Shown in pieces: positions 35,399 to 48,173 of a stretch of 64,000 nt of DNA. This DNA is from Serpula lacrymans var. lacrymans S7.9 (taxonomy: Eukaryota > Basidiomycota > Agaricomycetes > Boletales > Serpulaceae): positions 434,001-498,000 of the forward strand of contig NW_006763295.1 in assembly GCF_000218685.1 (NCBI RefSeq). The letters run 5' to 3'. The notes beneath the pieces were generated by a model. The model was not told the DNA's origin. It did not search any database and was given only the letters and a program-made list of their open reading frames with translations. The translations under genes were made by a program, and so were the position numbers. How positions within the stretch are numbered: the stretch's first letter is position 1; each line of letters begins with the position of its first letter.

Positions 35399-36369
35399 TC
35401 GATCCTGATAACGTTTACCGGAGGCATTCTCACCTTGGTTTGGTTTGAAGGCCAGAAGCGCAACTGTCTATACATATACTGACGATCAAAATACCAACGA
35501 CTGGTGGAAGTTACAATTCTTTTCGACCGATGTCTCCGATGGTATTGATTCGATGGCATGCGGTGTTCGCAGTCCCTTCGGAACCTGACTACGGAATATG
35601 TTTTCCATGATCATGAGAGACCCAGTCCGGGATTAGCGGGCCTGCGTGGTATATGTTGTTTTCTTCTCGTGGTGCGTTCGGGCCCTCCGGCCAGCTGAGA
35701 GTTTCTATCTTGTCGTGTGCACTTTGATATCGAAGGGGGGGGGGGGGGGGGGGGTTTGTAAGTTCACCCACTCTTCACAGTTCCGCTTGGAGACGCGATT
35801 ACACGTCGATTGTAGTTGTCAGGGGCGATGTCGCTGAAATAGGAACAAATGAACAACGTATACTAACGGTGATAATCAGATAAAACACATATTATACTTG
35901 TTGCGTGGCCGGACAAGCAATGAACCAAGATGCTAATAATTATCATGATTCGATATCTTTCCACGTGTAGATTTATTCTTTTCAATTAAAGAGTTGTTGA
36001 CTGATGCAGTATACTTTATCTAGGAAGGTTTCAGAGTGCTCCATTTTACCGCAGGTAGCCAAGATCACAAACAATGGTTGGTTCCACTTTCCTTCAAGCT
36101 ATTTTACAACAACCAGAAGTCAGGTATTACTTTTCAATGACGGAGACAGCATAGGAGATTTGATTTCCCTTGCTGAAAATTACAGTTGCCAAATATAGCC
36201 TAAGACACCCATGTTTTCTTATCTTTACTAGTCGGATGCTCGAGTCGGAAGTATCGGTTTGATGCCCGACCAATGGTCCATGAGGAGAAAACGTCGACCG
36301 TGTACGACAGAGATTAGGACTCCCAACATTTTCCCTCACAACTAAAGCTCAATCAAAATTAACTACAAG
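35399..36369. other. Intergenic, contains a poly-G tract
   Basis: About 970 bp without a supported gene. The notable feature is the homopolymer run described separately at 35,735-35,754. The rest is AT-rich towards the allantoicase start. Confidence 0.45.
35735..35754 (+). repeat. Poly-G tract, 20 consecutive G
   Basis: Twenty uninterrupted G bases, preceded by CGAA and followed by TTTG. It lies 337 bp downstream of the MTQ1 stop. Such a run can form G-quadruplex and is prone to length change and sequencing error, so the exact count is uncertain. Confidence 0.9.
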
Positions 36370-38645
36370 ATGTCCAATTCATACGAGGCCATCCCCTTGC
36401 AGGAATTTTCTAGCTATTTCTCTGCTGCAACTGGTATGGAAATTAGTACAAGGCGTGAGACCTTACTGATGGTATACGAAGAGCTCTCCAGTGTGGCACT
36501 TGGGGGAAAGATTGTGTCGGTATCCGATGAATTCTTTGCAAAGGCATTTAATCTACTTTTGGTAGAGGTGAGAACCTTGAATAACAGTTGCTGCACCGAC
36601 TGATAATGATTTCAAGCCCGCACCCAGTCTCAAAGGCCAATTCGGTCCTAACGGTGCATTGTTCAGTGGATGGGAAAGTAGAAGACACAACCCCACATAT
36701 GATTGGTATTTGATCTTTCTGCGATTGCTTTAATCGGTCTTCATTTCATTCGTGAAGGTGTATCATTAAACTGGGGACTGCCGGCACAATCTTCGGTTTT
36801 GATATTGACACTGCTCATTTCAATGGTACATGGCCTGTTTTTGGTGTTCATTTGATGGATTGATTAGTTAATAGGCAATGAGGCACCGGAGGTTTCTGTT
36901 GAAGCACTTATAACCTCTGCGAGTGAAGACCCAAAGCATGATGATGCCAAGGTAATTCCACGTGATATGCTCTCGACCAAAATGTTCTAACAAAGAACAG
37001 TGGTTCGAAATTCTACCGAAAGTACCTCTCGGACCGTCCGCAAGACATCTGTTCACGATAGCTGAAACTTCGGGTGTGAAATATGTCAAGCTGAACATGT
37101 ATCCAGACGGTGGTATTGTAAGTTCGTTCTCTACCAAGGCAAGGCGATCTCTACTAAATTGTACTTTTTAGGCTCGCTTTCGAGTTTATGGGCATGTTTC
37201 TCCGATCCATCCTTCTGATCCCTCAGAGATATTTGATCTTGCTCATGTCTTTGCGGGGGGTTGTGTTGTGTTTACATCTGATCAACATTTTGGAGTTGGG
37301 TCAAACTTGATTCTTCCTGGAAGAGGTATAAAGTCCTATATAATGATCGGCACTAATCATAATCCTGATTAATGTTTTATGATGCACTGTTAGGAAAGGA
37401 CATGGGCGACGGATGGGAGACTAAGCGTAGCAGGCAGAAGGGTCACAAGGATTGGGTCGTGATTAAATTGTACCGTATCCTCTCTCGTACTTCTTTTTCT
37501 CATCAAAGCTTGTGGATGCTGATCTTGATCGTATTTTCCAGGGGCGCAGCAGGACTTCTCAGTACTGCAGAAATAGACACAGCCCATTTCAAAGGAAACT
37601 TCCCGGAAAGTTGCGAATTAGATGCTACCACGAGCACGCATGATGTGCCAACTGATCAAGAATCTTGGACACCGATTTTATCTCGAGTGAAACTGGGACC
37701 GCATCGACAACACTTCTTCCAGCTAGAAAATGTTGAAGGTGTATCCTACACGCATGTAAGGCTCACGATACATCCTGATGGAGGGATCAAACGGATCAGG
37801 GTCAACGGAAGAAGGGCTGGCTCTCAACTACCAAACGTGACTACCAGCACTGTCGTAACCGCGACAGATGATATCCCAGACCAGGATGTCAAGCATGATT
37901 TAGTCTTCTCAAAATCCGAGGCCGCAACTGAACCTGAAATATTCATTCCAGTGCTCCCACTGACACCGGAGGCATTTTCTCCATTCGGTCAAGTCGTGCA
38001 GGCATATGGAGACCATACCGCTGCCCCTCGAGGCACAAAGATAACTCCTGCGAACCAGGGAACTGCAAGTAAATTCCACAAACTTGCACTAATTGAGTCG
38101 TCATATCCGCCAGAATCTGGGGAAACAACTGGTTTGTCCGTGTACAGATGTGAACCAGTAAACGTCTTAGACGGGGAGGTTCGCCTGAACATGTTGGAAC
38201 GTCACCCCTTTACTAAACAGGGCTTTATTCCTATGGGAGGACGATATGCAGGGATACCCGAAGCTGAAGCGTTGAATAATCCTGGAAAGGCATATTTGGT
38301 GGTGGTGGCAAAGACGGGGCAAGATGATAAGCCCGATCTGTCGACGTTACGGGCCTTCATTGCGAGTGCCGCACAGGGAATTATGTACAACACAGCCGTT
38401 TGGCGTGAGTGCTCTGCAACTGGATTTTCTTTAACACCTTCTAATGTGTTCATTTGTAGATCAACCTATGACTGTTCTTGACAGAGTAAGTACACATTTG
38501 ACTGAGATATAGAACATGTATTCACGATAACGCACAGCCCATGGACTTTACGTGCGTGGAGACTCAGATAGGGAATGGCGAGAAAGCGGACTGCGAAATC
38601 GTAGAAGTGGAAACAATCATCAAAATGAAACTCCTCGGTTTATGA
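36370..38645 (+). CDS. Fused allantoicase-ureidoglycolate lyase
   Basis: ATG at 36370 ([20 protein letters not shown]). The first part has two allantoicase repeats. Repeat 1 shows [52 protein letters not shown] and [12 protein letters not shown] with ARFRVYGHV. Repeat 2 shows [33 protein letters not shown] and [17 protein letters not shown]. From about 37,940 a ureidoglycolate lyase (DAL3/AllA) domain follows in the same frame: [68 protein letters not shown] then W|HQPM. Short last exons end [14 protein letters not shown] before TGA at 38645. The protein would do two successive steps of allantoin use: allantoate to urea and ureidoglycolate, then ureidoglycolate to urea and glyoxylate. Linker about 37,810-37,930. 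The earlier exons are many and small, but phases agree. Confidence 0.93.
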
Positions 38646-39317
38646 TCACGCCGCTCGTGACAAACATCAGATGAGTTCCTCTCTCTGTGGAACAGTCAAG
38701 AAATATGGGGATTTTGCCAGCTGTATGAGAAAAAATTATGTGAGGAAAGAAAGGAAGCCAACAAATTGGGGACTTTACGATAGATTGTAGGTTACTAGAT
38801 GAATGTGCACGATAGTCATATCCTCGTGGACGCTAAGCACGTCCTGCGTAAAGGGTTTTCGGAACTCGAAGGACTCACGAAAAACGTCTCTCGTGAGTCT
38901 GAATCGGAAACAAATGGAATGGGACGGTTTTAAGGTATAGAAAACGGCAGCACCTCAGGAGAGCAAACGACAAGTTAGCGATTTATTATGATATCATCCA
39001 TGAACTACTTGTAAATCAATGCTGAAAGTTCGGCAGTCCTTGCAAGACACTTCGTTCTGATCGCTACCCATGTATAGTAGCTGTATAAGTGGTTATGCCG
39101 CAAGAGTCGTCCTTTATTCTGAATGAGTGGAGTTCACTGGCAAGTACTTTCGAGTTGTGATTCCATTCAACTTGGTTTGTGCGGTGCCACAATAATGAAA
39201 AGGTCTGCGGAGTTTGAACAATCACCTCTGCCGACAAATCACTCCTTCCCAACACCAAGTTCAAGGACCACTCTTGTCCTCACTTGTACTCTTGTTTATT
39301 CGGCCCTTTGGCATATA
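38646..39317. other. Intergenic
   Basis: 3' flank of the allantoicase fusion and 5' flank of BRE1. An upstream open frame joins the BRE1 start in frame from 39,123, but it lacks family similarity and is taken as leader. Confidence 0.4.
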
Positions 39318-42300
39318 ATGGATTCAAAAAAGAGACCATTTACTGACGATGGAGAGACACAACAGCACAAGAAGAGGATATTGACAGGTGTGAATGGTAG
39401 TCCTCTGGTAAACGGTACAGACCTGAGTGTCGAAGAACCCACCGACACCGACAATTTGGAGGTGAAACTACCTCCCACCCATTAACCTTTACAATCTGAT
39501 GACCTGGATCACTGTGCCATAGCTTTTTCGCAAGGAAGCTATCTACAGGCGAATGAAGCACTACTCTCGAGAGCATGAGAGGAGCCAGCTTCGCATAGTA
39601 GAACTTGAACAACGCAAGAGTACGTGTGAGGCAGGTTTAGTCGCCATCGCAGCATGCTGGGAGCAGGTAAATACACTCACCAGTTCGCAGAATCTGGTCT
39701 AATTTTCCCTGTGTAGCTAGTCGACACTATCCAGACGTTGGCGCAACCTGAACAATTACCCAAAGTCGAGGTGGAGACCGCTGGTGTGTGCAATATTAGA
39801 TTGGTGGGTATTACTTGGTTAAATGCTCCATTATACAGATCTTTTCGATCTAACTCGGCATGTGTCCGGTGAATATGGGCTTCAAGCCGCACTAGAGAAA
39901 AATATGCATGCCACTCAAAAACTTGTGACAAGCTTCCTTCAGCTAGGCGGCGACTCGCGTTCTGCGACAATACAAAACGAAGCGTATCAGCGCTGTCAAA
40001 AATCACAGACAGAGGTGAGTACTAGGATACACATTTATCACACAGGCAGATGAACGTTATCAGTGCTCTGCCTTACGGTCAGAGATAGAATTGATTCGAG
40101 CCAGACTTCGTGACCTCGAATCTGAGAAAGAAAAATATCATGAAGATTTAGTGAGGTCAGAAATTCGTGTCGACCGGCTGCGAAGTAGTAATACCGTTCA
40201 AGCAATGCAAAGTCAAGCACCTGTTGAGAAGCTGCCAGTGAAGGATGAAGAGACAAGTGATGTAAAAGTAAAGCAAGCATCTCCTCCTGTGAGTGGTTTA
40301 GCTAACTGGTGGGAGTTTTGAATAGTCTAACTATCCGAGTGCTTCTTCTGATGCATTGTCAGCATCCACCAATAAATGGCCATGACCAACATCCACCGGA
40401 CTTCGAAGAACTGAAAGATGCGGTGAAGGTTAAAGATAGTCGGGTCACAGAATTGGAGCAAGAGAACGCTCGCCTACTAAGTGAAATCCATTCACTGAAA
40501 CTCGAGGTACGCACCTAGTGAAAGAATGAAACTAAAATTATTCTATTAACCTAGACACGTTCAGGTGAAGTCGCCTTCAGAGGAAAGTATAGCCGAGACA
40601 CCGTATTTCAAGATACTCTTGGACCATGCTTCTAGGCTAGAGAATGCTATCGCCGAGAGTGCAGTCGAATTCGGGAAGGTTAGCGACAGCCTGAGCCAAC
40701 TGCAAGCTTCGCGAAAAGATTTTGAGGAAGAAGCCCGTGTGAGTCACCACAACTCCTTGACAAGTTATATAAATGCTCATTTCCTGTAGGCTGCAGCTGG
40801 ATTGGCAAATCAAGAGCTCAAAACTATGCTGGCAAAACGAGATAGCGATAACGTGAGACTTCGAGATCAAAGAGAACAGCACGCTGCTGAGATCAGTGAA
40901 CGAAAACACAAGGACAGTGTGAAAATGACATCTTACCAAGAGCTCAAAACATTGTCCGAATCCCGCCTGGTCTGCCTACCGTATTTATCCCGTTTGACGT
41001 CCGATAACTAATGGTTCGTGCAGGAAAGAATTCGTGTATTGGAATCCGAAGTGAAAAGGCTTAAGGCGCAGCTGGCAGTAGGCACTGGGAATGAGGATCT
41101 TTTGGCTTTTTTCTTTGGCGACAAGGTCGATGATACGAGCTACATTGACGATATGCAAAGCAAACTTCAGTAAGTAATTTTCATTTGATACATTGTCTGC
41201 ATACCAACGAGGAACAATAGGAATGCAGAGGCCAAGGTAGCTGCTTTAGAGAAGTCCCTTTCCTCTTTGCAAGAAGACCATCCGGATATAGTACAGCATG
41301 TGAAGAACGAAACAGAGTTACGCCAGGAGCTGGCTGGTGTTATGAAGCAGCTTGAACAATACCGTTCAATATTTGGTCACTCCGCTCCACCGGAAGTGCG
41401 AAATCTATCCGAGCAGCTTCAGCAAAAGGAGGAAGAGATTCGACGTTTAAAATTATCGGAAACTCAACAGAAGCAGGTATGTCTATGTATTCGTGTGATA
41501 CATGCCGGCTAAACAGTTACATTTACACACACCATCTAGGCCGAGACATCTCTTTATGCAGAAATTGACAGGCTATCGTCTGCTTGGGAGGGCTTGGATC
41601 TCCAGCTTTCCAGCAAGGTATCAGACCTTGGCGCTTTGGAAGAACGGTTGTCTAAGGCCATAACCGAAGTACGCTCGTATGAAGATTATCCTCTTCGTTC
41701 TCTAGTTGATTTATTATCACTAACAGAAAGCGAAGTCGGATAACAAGTATTACACTGCAATGAGAGCTAAGGAAGCTATCGATAGTGAACGCAAGAATAT
41801 TGCCAGAAACTTGGAAAAGCAAGCAAAACTCATAGATAGAGCTCTTGAATCCGAGAAGAACCTAAACGCTCAAGTGGTTAGCTTGTTCCTTCTTCAGCAC
41901 GAATTTGGATTTTTTTTTGAATATTTGAGCAGGGAGATCTTGAAAAGGAGATAGTCACTTTCCGTAAAGCGGGCAAAACATTTACTACTCAGATTGCTGC
42001 TTTAGAAAAAGATGTTACGGAGTGGAAATATCGCGCGGAATCTGAGAGGAAACGTTGTGCTGAGGTATGTTCCAGTCACATGTATATGGTTTGTCGTTCT
42101 CATCGATTTAACGTTGTGTCATAGGCGCGCGCGTTTGCATTGCAGAAAGAGCAGGGTTACCAGGGAAAGCAGTCCGAGGTGAAGAAGTTAGATGAAGAGA
42201 TGCACCGTATGAGGAAGGAATTCGACCGGCAAGCTACGAAATTGAAGTCGATGAGTGCGGGGCCTAGCTCGCACAAGGAGGCGGAGCTACAGGCTGAAAT

Positions 42301-42598
42301 TGAGAAATTAATGGTGTGTCCAGTGACCCATTCAGTACACCAGTTTTTCACACTCTGATAACAGAGTGTTCTCAAATGCTCAACTTGCAAAGAACGCTTT
42401 CGGAGCACGGTTATTACCAAATGCATGCATAGTGAGTGTTGGCCATTTTGACATTGTTTTGGAGGTACTTATATGTTACTTTTTACAGCCTTTTGTAAGG
42501 AGTGTGTTGACGCTCGTATATCAACCCGTCAACGCAAATGCCCTACTTGTAATCTAAGTTTTGCGCAATCCGAAGCCCAGCAAGTGTACTTCCAGTAA
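39318..42598 (+). CDS. BRE1: E3 ubiquitin ligase Bre1 (histone H2B)
   Basis: ATG at 39318 (MDSKKRPFTDDGETQQHKKR, a basic start typical of Bre1). About 20 short exons encode an almost continuous coiled coil, for example AIYRRMKHYSREHERSQLRI, DSRVTELEQENARLLSEIHS and KLDEEMHRMRKEFDRQATKL. The last exons form a C3HC4 RING: LKCSTCKERFRSTVITKC, MHTFCKECVDARISTRQRKC and PTCNLSF, ending QVYFQ before TAA at 42598. An intron splits the RING between His and Thr. Bre1 works with Rad6 to monoubiquitinate H2B in the nucleus, upstream of H3K4/K79 methylation. Some coiled-coil exon ends are approximate. It is convergent with uS9m, 267 bp between stops. Confidence 0.93.
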
Positions 42599-42865
42599 CT
42601 TTTGAGGTGGTTTGCTATGTTCCTCTTAATGTAGCATTTTGCTTTTTCTGAGGGTAGCGTTTCTAATGGTGGACTGTTAAATCCTTTTCAAGTTGTATCT
42701 GTCTGTCATATTTTTATTCTATTGTTTTTGTTTTTGTTTTTATTAGACCTTAATCAAATCCTTAATCATGAATAGTGCAAGGTTTTCACGCGTGAAATAA
42801 CGGGCATTAGTGTATTTTTATATTCAAGTGGGAAGTGTAAATGAAGACAGCGAGGCAAGACAATA

Positions 42866-44023
42866 TTACCGCTTGACCCAGGTATACTATGATGACAGGG
42901 AATGAGTAACCCAAGGGCGAGAATAATTTTTAAAGAGCAACACACCCGCTTGCGAGCCTTAGCCATACCCGTTTTCTTGCGCTCAACCATACGAGGATCG
43001 CGTCTCATCAATTTGGCTGTTTAATAAAGTATCAACCCGAGACAACTCTGTAAGAAATATAAAAGACATACCTTTCCGCAGAATCATTTCAATTGCAGGC
43101 TCATGTGCCGCAAGTCCTTTTGCGATACCATGAGCTACGGCGCCGGATTGACCGCTAACTCCACCTCCACGAACGATGGCAAAAACGTTGTATGCTCCAA
43201 GGAGGCCTGTAAGCTTGAGGGGTCGAATCACTCGCTCACGGTCGGCTGGGATTGGGAAGTAATGTGCAAGAGGAACGTTATTGACAAGCACAGTGGCAGG
43301 TGTCACGGGGATAGTGGGCTTTGCTTTTGGATCACTGAACACGTCCTCTAAACCGGTCAATGTGAGATCCAACTTGTCTGGTTGTTGCTCTTCAGGTGTC
43401 TGGGACTGTCCTTGCGGAACAGCGGAAGGCTTCGCTATAGGTATTATCCAGACACGAGCAGCACTGGTCTTTCTTTTACCCAGCGTGTAGGATCGACCAT
43501 ACTTGTCAAATTTGACAGGTTTTCTCTTCCCCCTTGCCAGAATAGCCTCCTGATTTTTCTTCTCGAATAACTTGACTATACTCTCGATCCCCTCTCCTAA
43601 ATCCTCGCATCCTGCCGCATGAGCAATCCGCCTGTGGTCGTTAAGCTCGTTCAGTAGTTGCGTGACGCGACGGTACCGCGAAGTCGTCAACTTCGAACTG
43701 AGAGCATCACCCATTTCCCTCTTATCCATCCAAACAGGGTGAAGATGAGGTAGAGAATCTCGTGCAAAAGCAGGCAAGGGTAAAAGCTGGAACTTTGTCA
43801 AGGCGCTCCTTGAGTACTGAATGGCCGACTCCAGTGAGTTAAGTTGGTCATAATAAGGAGAACGGGCGGTGTAGAAGGTAGGAGATTCAGGTCTGGGTTT
43901 TGTTCTCTGCCTGGGTGCATTGTCTATGTCCCTTAGAGCTGCAGGAGGTACGAAGGGTCGTGTGGTTGAATAGGTGCGCTTCAGCGAAGTTCGAATTGGT
44001 TGGCGGAGAATACTCATGGCCAT
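42866..44023 (-). CDS. MRPS9: Mitochondrial ribosomal protein uS9m (Mrps9)
   Basis: ATG at 44023 (MAMSILRQPIRTSLKRTYST), an Arg/Ser/Thr-rich likely mitochondrial presequence. A fungal-specific N-terminal extension leads to the S9 domain: SYTLGKRKTSAARVWIIP, VLVNNVPLAHYF, PLKLTGLLGAYNVFAIVRGG, GVSGQSGAVAHGIAKGLAAH then LRRDPRMVERKKTGMAKARK-type end. The conserved C-terminal KRYTWVKR comes from a last exon read near 42,866-42,886. Earlier introns interrupt at about 42,890-42,950 and 43,018-43,070. The 3' end on the small subunit contacts the P-site tRNA in this family. About 340 aa, normal for fungi. Confidence 0.93.
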
Positions 44024-44275
44024 CGCGAAAGGATTCCCGCACAACGAGGAGCCCAGCGACGGATACCTCGTATAAGAGCTTCACCAAAAGGCTGCAATAG
44101 AACGAATTGCAGAGGTCCGCGTAAATTTCAGAAGTAAACTTGAAACCCTAACCTCAATCCACAAATGAGGTAACGGCTGTTAACGTTGTACATCCAACTG
44201 TCACGACCACATTCTGACTGCGCAAGCTATAGCGCTTCCTGTACCATTAGTATTGAGACTGAGGCCTTTCAAACC
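44024..44275. promoter_or_regulatory. Divergent promoter of MRPS9 and CASP
   Basis: Only 252 bp separate the two starts, so both genes must be driven from here. No classical TATA box is seen. Confidence 0.45.
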
Positions 44276-47171
44276 ATGGCAACTCCTGAACAGAACTTCT
44301 CTGGTGCTCTGGCAACATGGAAAAGTAAAGATGCATTGTGGGCACCCAAAACACTCGAATACTTGCTGAAACGCGCTGTTTCTAGGTATAAACTTGTCAG
44401 AGCTGCAGAAGACTCTGGATGCTCAGGGTATCGAGCTTGTTGAGAACCAGAAGGAGAGTGTCGTGGGCCGTAAGGCACTTGCTGACCGGACAAAGGGCAC
44501 GTCTTCACGTCTTCATATTCTGGCTTGCTCTTAACATTAGCTCTAGACTTTAAGAAAATACCCGACGAGGAAAAGGTCAATGCTTTCAAGGGCTTGCTGA
44601 AATGTTCGTTCCATGACACGTGTTCACTTTATGTTGTAGTAATTGATTTGCTGCAGCCTACCAAACGGAGATTGATAATCTTACGAAACGATCCAAATCT
44701 TCAGAGAATGCCTTTCTCAACGTTTATAAAGTCCTTGCAGAAGCGCCTGATCCATACCCTTTGCTGGAAGCTGCTATAGTGCGCCGTTTGCCTGTCTTTC
44801 CTCTTTCGTGACTGAATTTTTGTTGTAGGACCAAACTGTGAAAGCTGCTGAGGCTCGTGACCTCGAGGCTGAGTTGCAGCGGTTGCGTCAAGAGAACACC
44901 GACCTTAGAAAACGGGTGAATGAAACCACAAGTCTCGAGTCAGCCAAAAAGAAAGCGGAAGCTAAGGTGGAGCAGTTAGAGCAGAAGGTCAGTCATGGGT
45001 AGCATTGTCCCGAGCGTAAACGCATGACCCACTTTTGGACATAGATGGAAGATATGATCCAGGAGAAAGTCGTGCAAAAAGAAAACGAATTGAATGCAAC
45101 TTATGACGAGAAAATGAGAAATTACGAAGAACGGTAAGTTTCATTGATATGCTTATACACGTTGTCTGCCTTGATTTAAACAATCGACTTAGCGAGCAGG
45201 ACTTGCAGCGTCAGGTAACACTGTTCAAGAATCAGCTCCGCGACTTACGTGTATCCAACGATTCCAACCAAGCAAAACTCATGAATCAAAGCCAACGGCA
45301 AGGTATGTAAGCCATAGTACTTGGGATACGTCATTCTAAGAGCGCTGTACCAGACCAAGAGGTAGTGTCAAGATTGGCCGAAGTTGACATGATTATGGCA
45401 GACCTCGAACGCGCTAACAGCCGCGTAGCCACTGTTGAACAACGTAACGTCTGTATCCTTCCAGTTTAGCCTATACCACGCTTGTTTACATTCTGACATA
45501 GGAAGCTCTACGTGCAGAAATTGAATCATTGCGATCTGATAGCGAAACCTCCGACCGGTAAGTCCATTTATATTGCGGGTAACTTGTGTATTTGTATACG
45601 CTGGTGTTTAATTCTTGATTTTCGCAGTGTTAAGGGACTTGAGTCACGTACCGTGGAACTAGAATCTGAATGTGATCGTCTCTCGCAAACTCTAGAGGCA
45701 CAGAAAGCGACTACTTCAGAGGTTCAACTGGCTTCCAGCAAGAAGATCGAAGAGATATCAAAAGATGTTCGGAACAAAGTCGGTACTATGCATTTCAGCC
45801 CATCATTGCTATAGTTAATATATGATAACTAGGTTAGCGAAGTTCAGCAACTGAAGCAACGGCTACGGCAGTATGCTGATTACGACGAAATCAAACGCGA
45901 ACTGCAAATCATGCAAGTAAGCATACGTTCATGGCCTCTCGTAAACAAGCGCTGAGCTTTCAATATAAGTATGTCGAATTCGGCGGTATGGATGAGGATG
46001 CAGATGAGGATGGTCAAGTCAATGGTGATGACCATGATGTGGGTGTTCATCTGCCCAATCCCAATGCTGATAAGGCCAACGCTCAACGTGGCAAATCACT
46101 GGAAGCTCTTCTTGCTACAAAGAATAAGCGGATTCTTGATGAGCTCACAAAATTCCGGGTATGGCCATTCTTCTATTTATTTGTACACATGTTGATATTC
46201 AAGTGTTATGAGATCATGCACAACGAACTTGAGGAATCTCTTCAGGCAACTCGGGAGCAACTTTTTGCAGCAAGTTCGGAGTTGCAGAAGCAAAAGGATC
46301 TCAATGAGAAGTTGGAAAATGATCTCTTGTCAATGGACAGTCACAGACCTGATGGTGATGGTGCCTTGACTTCGGAAGCAAGCGCAGGCCAGAATGATGT
46401 CTTAGCTGGTCTGGACCTGAAGAAAAAAATCACCGTGCGTAGCGAAGTATCGGTCGCTATAAGTCAGGCATTAGCTAAACATGGTTCATCGCAGGATTCT
46501 CCTGCACGATCAACTCCTGTACCTTTCACTTCCTCAGCAGATACATCAATATTACCCATTGTCACGAGCCAGCGAGATCGATTCCGGCAACGTAATGCGG
46601 AGTTGGAAGATGTCAGTATTTTTATGGCAAGACGTTTGCAGTTGCGCTTACCAAGTTGCATGCACAGGAGCTTCGCAAGCAATTCCAGGTGATATCCGAA
46701 CTGCGCGCCGAAATCAAGTCTCTACAGGCGGACAATCTTAAGTTGTACGAGAAAGTCCGGTATATGCAAAGCTATCGAGAAGAAGCTGCCAGCAGGCCTG
46801 TGTCGCAACTGGATCCGCTTCCTGCACCATCAGGTGGCGATGACATGAGCAAATACCGTGCACGATACGAGGAAGCCATGAATCCATTTGAGGCTTTCCG
46901 TGGCCGTGTAAGTGATCTAAAAACTGCCATCCTCCTTTCTCATCATAATTGGCTGCATGAGCAGGAAGCGGCCAGGGCATACCAAGCACTGAACCCGGTG
47001 GAGAGAGGAGTTCTTGGGTTGACCCGATCGATCCTTGGAAATCGTCGAGCAAGGACCGCTTTTATATTCTATGCCGCTGCGTTGCATCTTTTGGTTATGT
47101 TCACCACTTATGAATGCACAACATCATCAGGAACGCAATTACAAGTACAACCAGGACCTTATGGATATTAG
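44276..47171 (+). CDS. COY1: Golgi membrane protein CASP (COY1-like)
   Basis: ATG at 44276 ([16 protein letters not shown]). Family N-terminus [20 protein letters not shown] and [10 protein letters not shown] plus [19 protein letters not shown] are rebuilt by splicing, including a GC-AG intron at 44,497-44,546. The bulk is coiled coil ([40 protein letters not shown]). The CASP C-terminal domain shows [40 protein letters not shown] and [20 protein letters not shown], then a C-terminal membrane anchor [20 protein letters not shown] and TAG at 47169-47171. CASP/COY1 is a tail-anchored golgin that acts with COG and SNAREs in retrograde Golgi traffic. About 16 exons; several middle joins are approximate. 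Confidence 0.92.
44497..44546 (+). other. Probable GC-AG intron in CASP
   Basis: AAGG|GCACGT...CTCTAG|ACTTTAAG joins to give [13 protein letters not shown], the conserved family sequence. A GT donor 14 bp downstream also keeps frame but inserts five residues (GTSSH in place of D). Confidence 0.6.
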
Positions 47172-48173
47172 CACCAGGATGCCATCTTTCTTGATTCGAG
47201 ACTACATGATATGGACTCTAAGACGTACTATTCTAATATGTAGCGATGAGGTCGTGAAAGTATGAGCTTATGCGTATATGTTCATATGTCGTTGGATCAC
47301 CTTTTTTTAACCAAATACTGAACACTATTTCAATTTTTGGCGTTATTGGTTCCTCATTCCACCGTCGTGCCTGGTCTCTCATGCACAGTTGTCCTGTCTT
47401 CAAATTGAAGTGTGACCAAAATGACTTACAGTGCAGGCCCAGTCCTTTATAAGACAAAAATTGTAATGTGCCCTACAGTTCCTGGTCCCGAAGCAGGTGT
47501 GTCAACTAACTGTGCAAAACATATTGGTTGTTCAGTGCGAAGTCCGAGCTTACCAATTTTTTTTTGGCACAATGTATGACCTATGTGGTTCTATCGACGA
47601 CAACAATTACTTCAGCCCCCTTCAGCCTTTCCATTCCACCTCCATACCTCCTCCTCTTCTAGAATTTTGTGAACTGCATTCCCTGATTTGCCTCAAGGCA
47701 TACTATATTTTGCTAACCACTACTAACAATCTTGTGTGAGATCTCGTACGGCTACATTTCCATCAGACCACTGAACCTGCTTGGAAAGATTTGTCATCAA
47801 ACACACTTGAAAAAACAACAAAAAACCAACTCATATCACTCCAGAAGACTTGCCTTTAATAGATATTATCATTGCCTCATTCATTCACACTTAATCCTCT
47901 CAATCCGTCTAACCTGCTTTACCAGATCCATCAACTGTGGTCTTTTGAACTAAACAACTATTTATATTTCAATTTATTTACCTGTTGTGCTACCTTACTT
48001 ACTTCTAAATTTTATTTTCTTAATGACTCTCCACTGCCAGAACTGTGACCTTTCGGAAGAATGGAGTTCGGAGTGCAGACATGGAGTGGTGAGTGGAACG
48101 GAGTACAAGGTTGGGAGTTGACTTAGCTCGTGTGCTAGGCCCTTCTGCAGACCTTGGTCCCTAACTCATCAGA
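47172..48173. other. 3' flank of CASP and start of the repeat-rich half
   Basis: No gene is supported in this 1-kb stretch. The left 300 bp is probably the CASP 3' UTR. After about 47,500 the sequence becomes AT-rich, with no frame of known family. Confidence 0.45.

Noticed and set aside
1..47171. Search for CRISPR, bacterial operons, phage or plasmid features
   Set aside because: Spliced eukaryotic genes throughout; no repeat-spacer arrays or prokaryotic signals.
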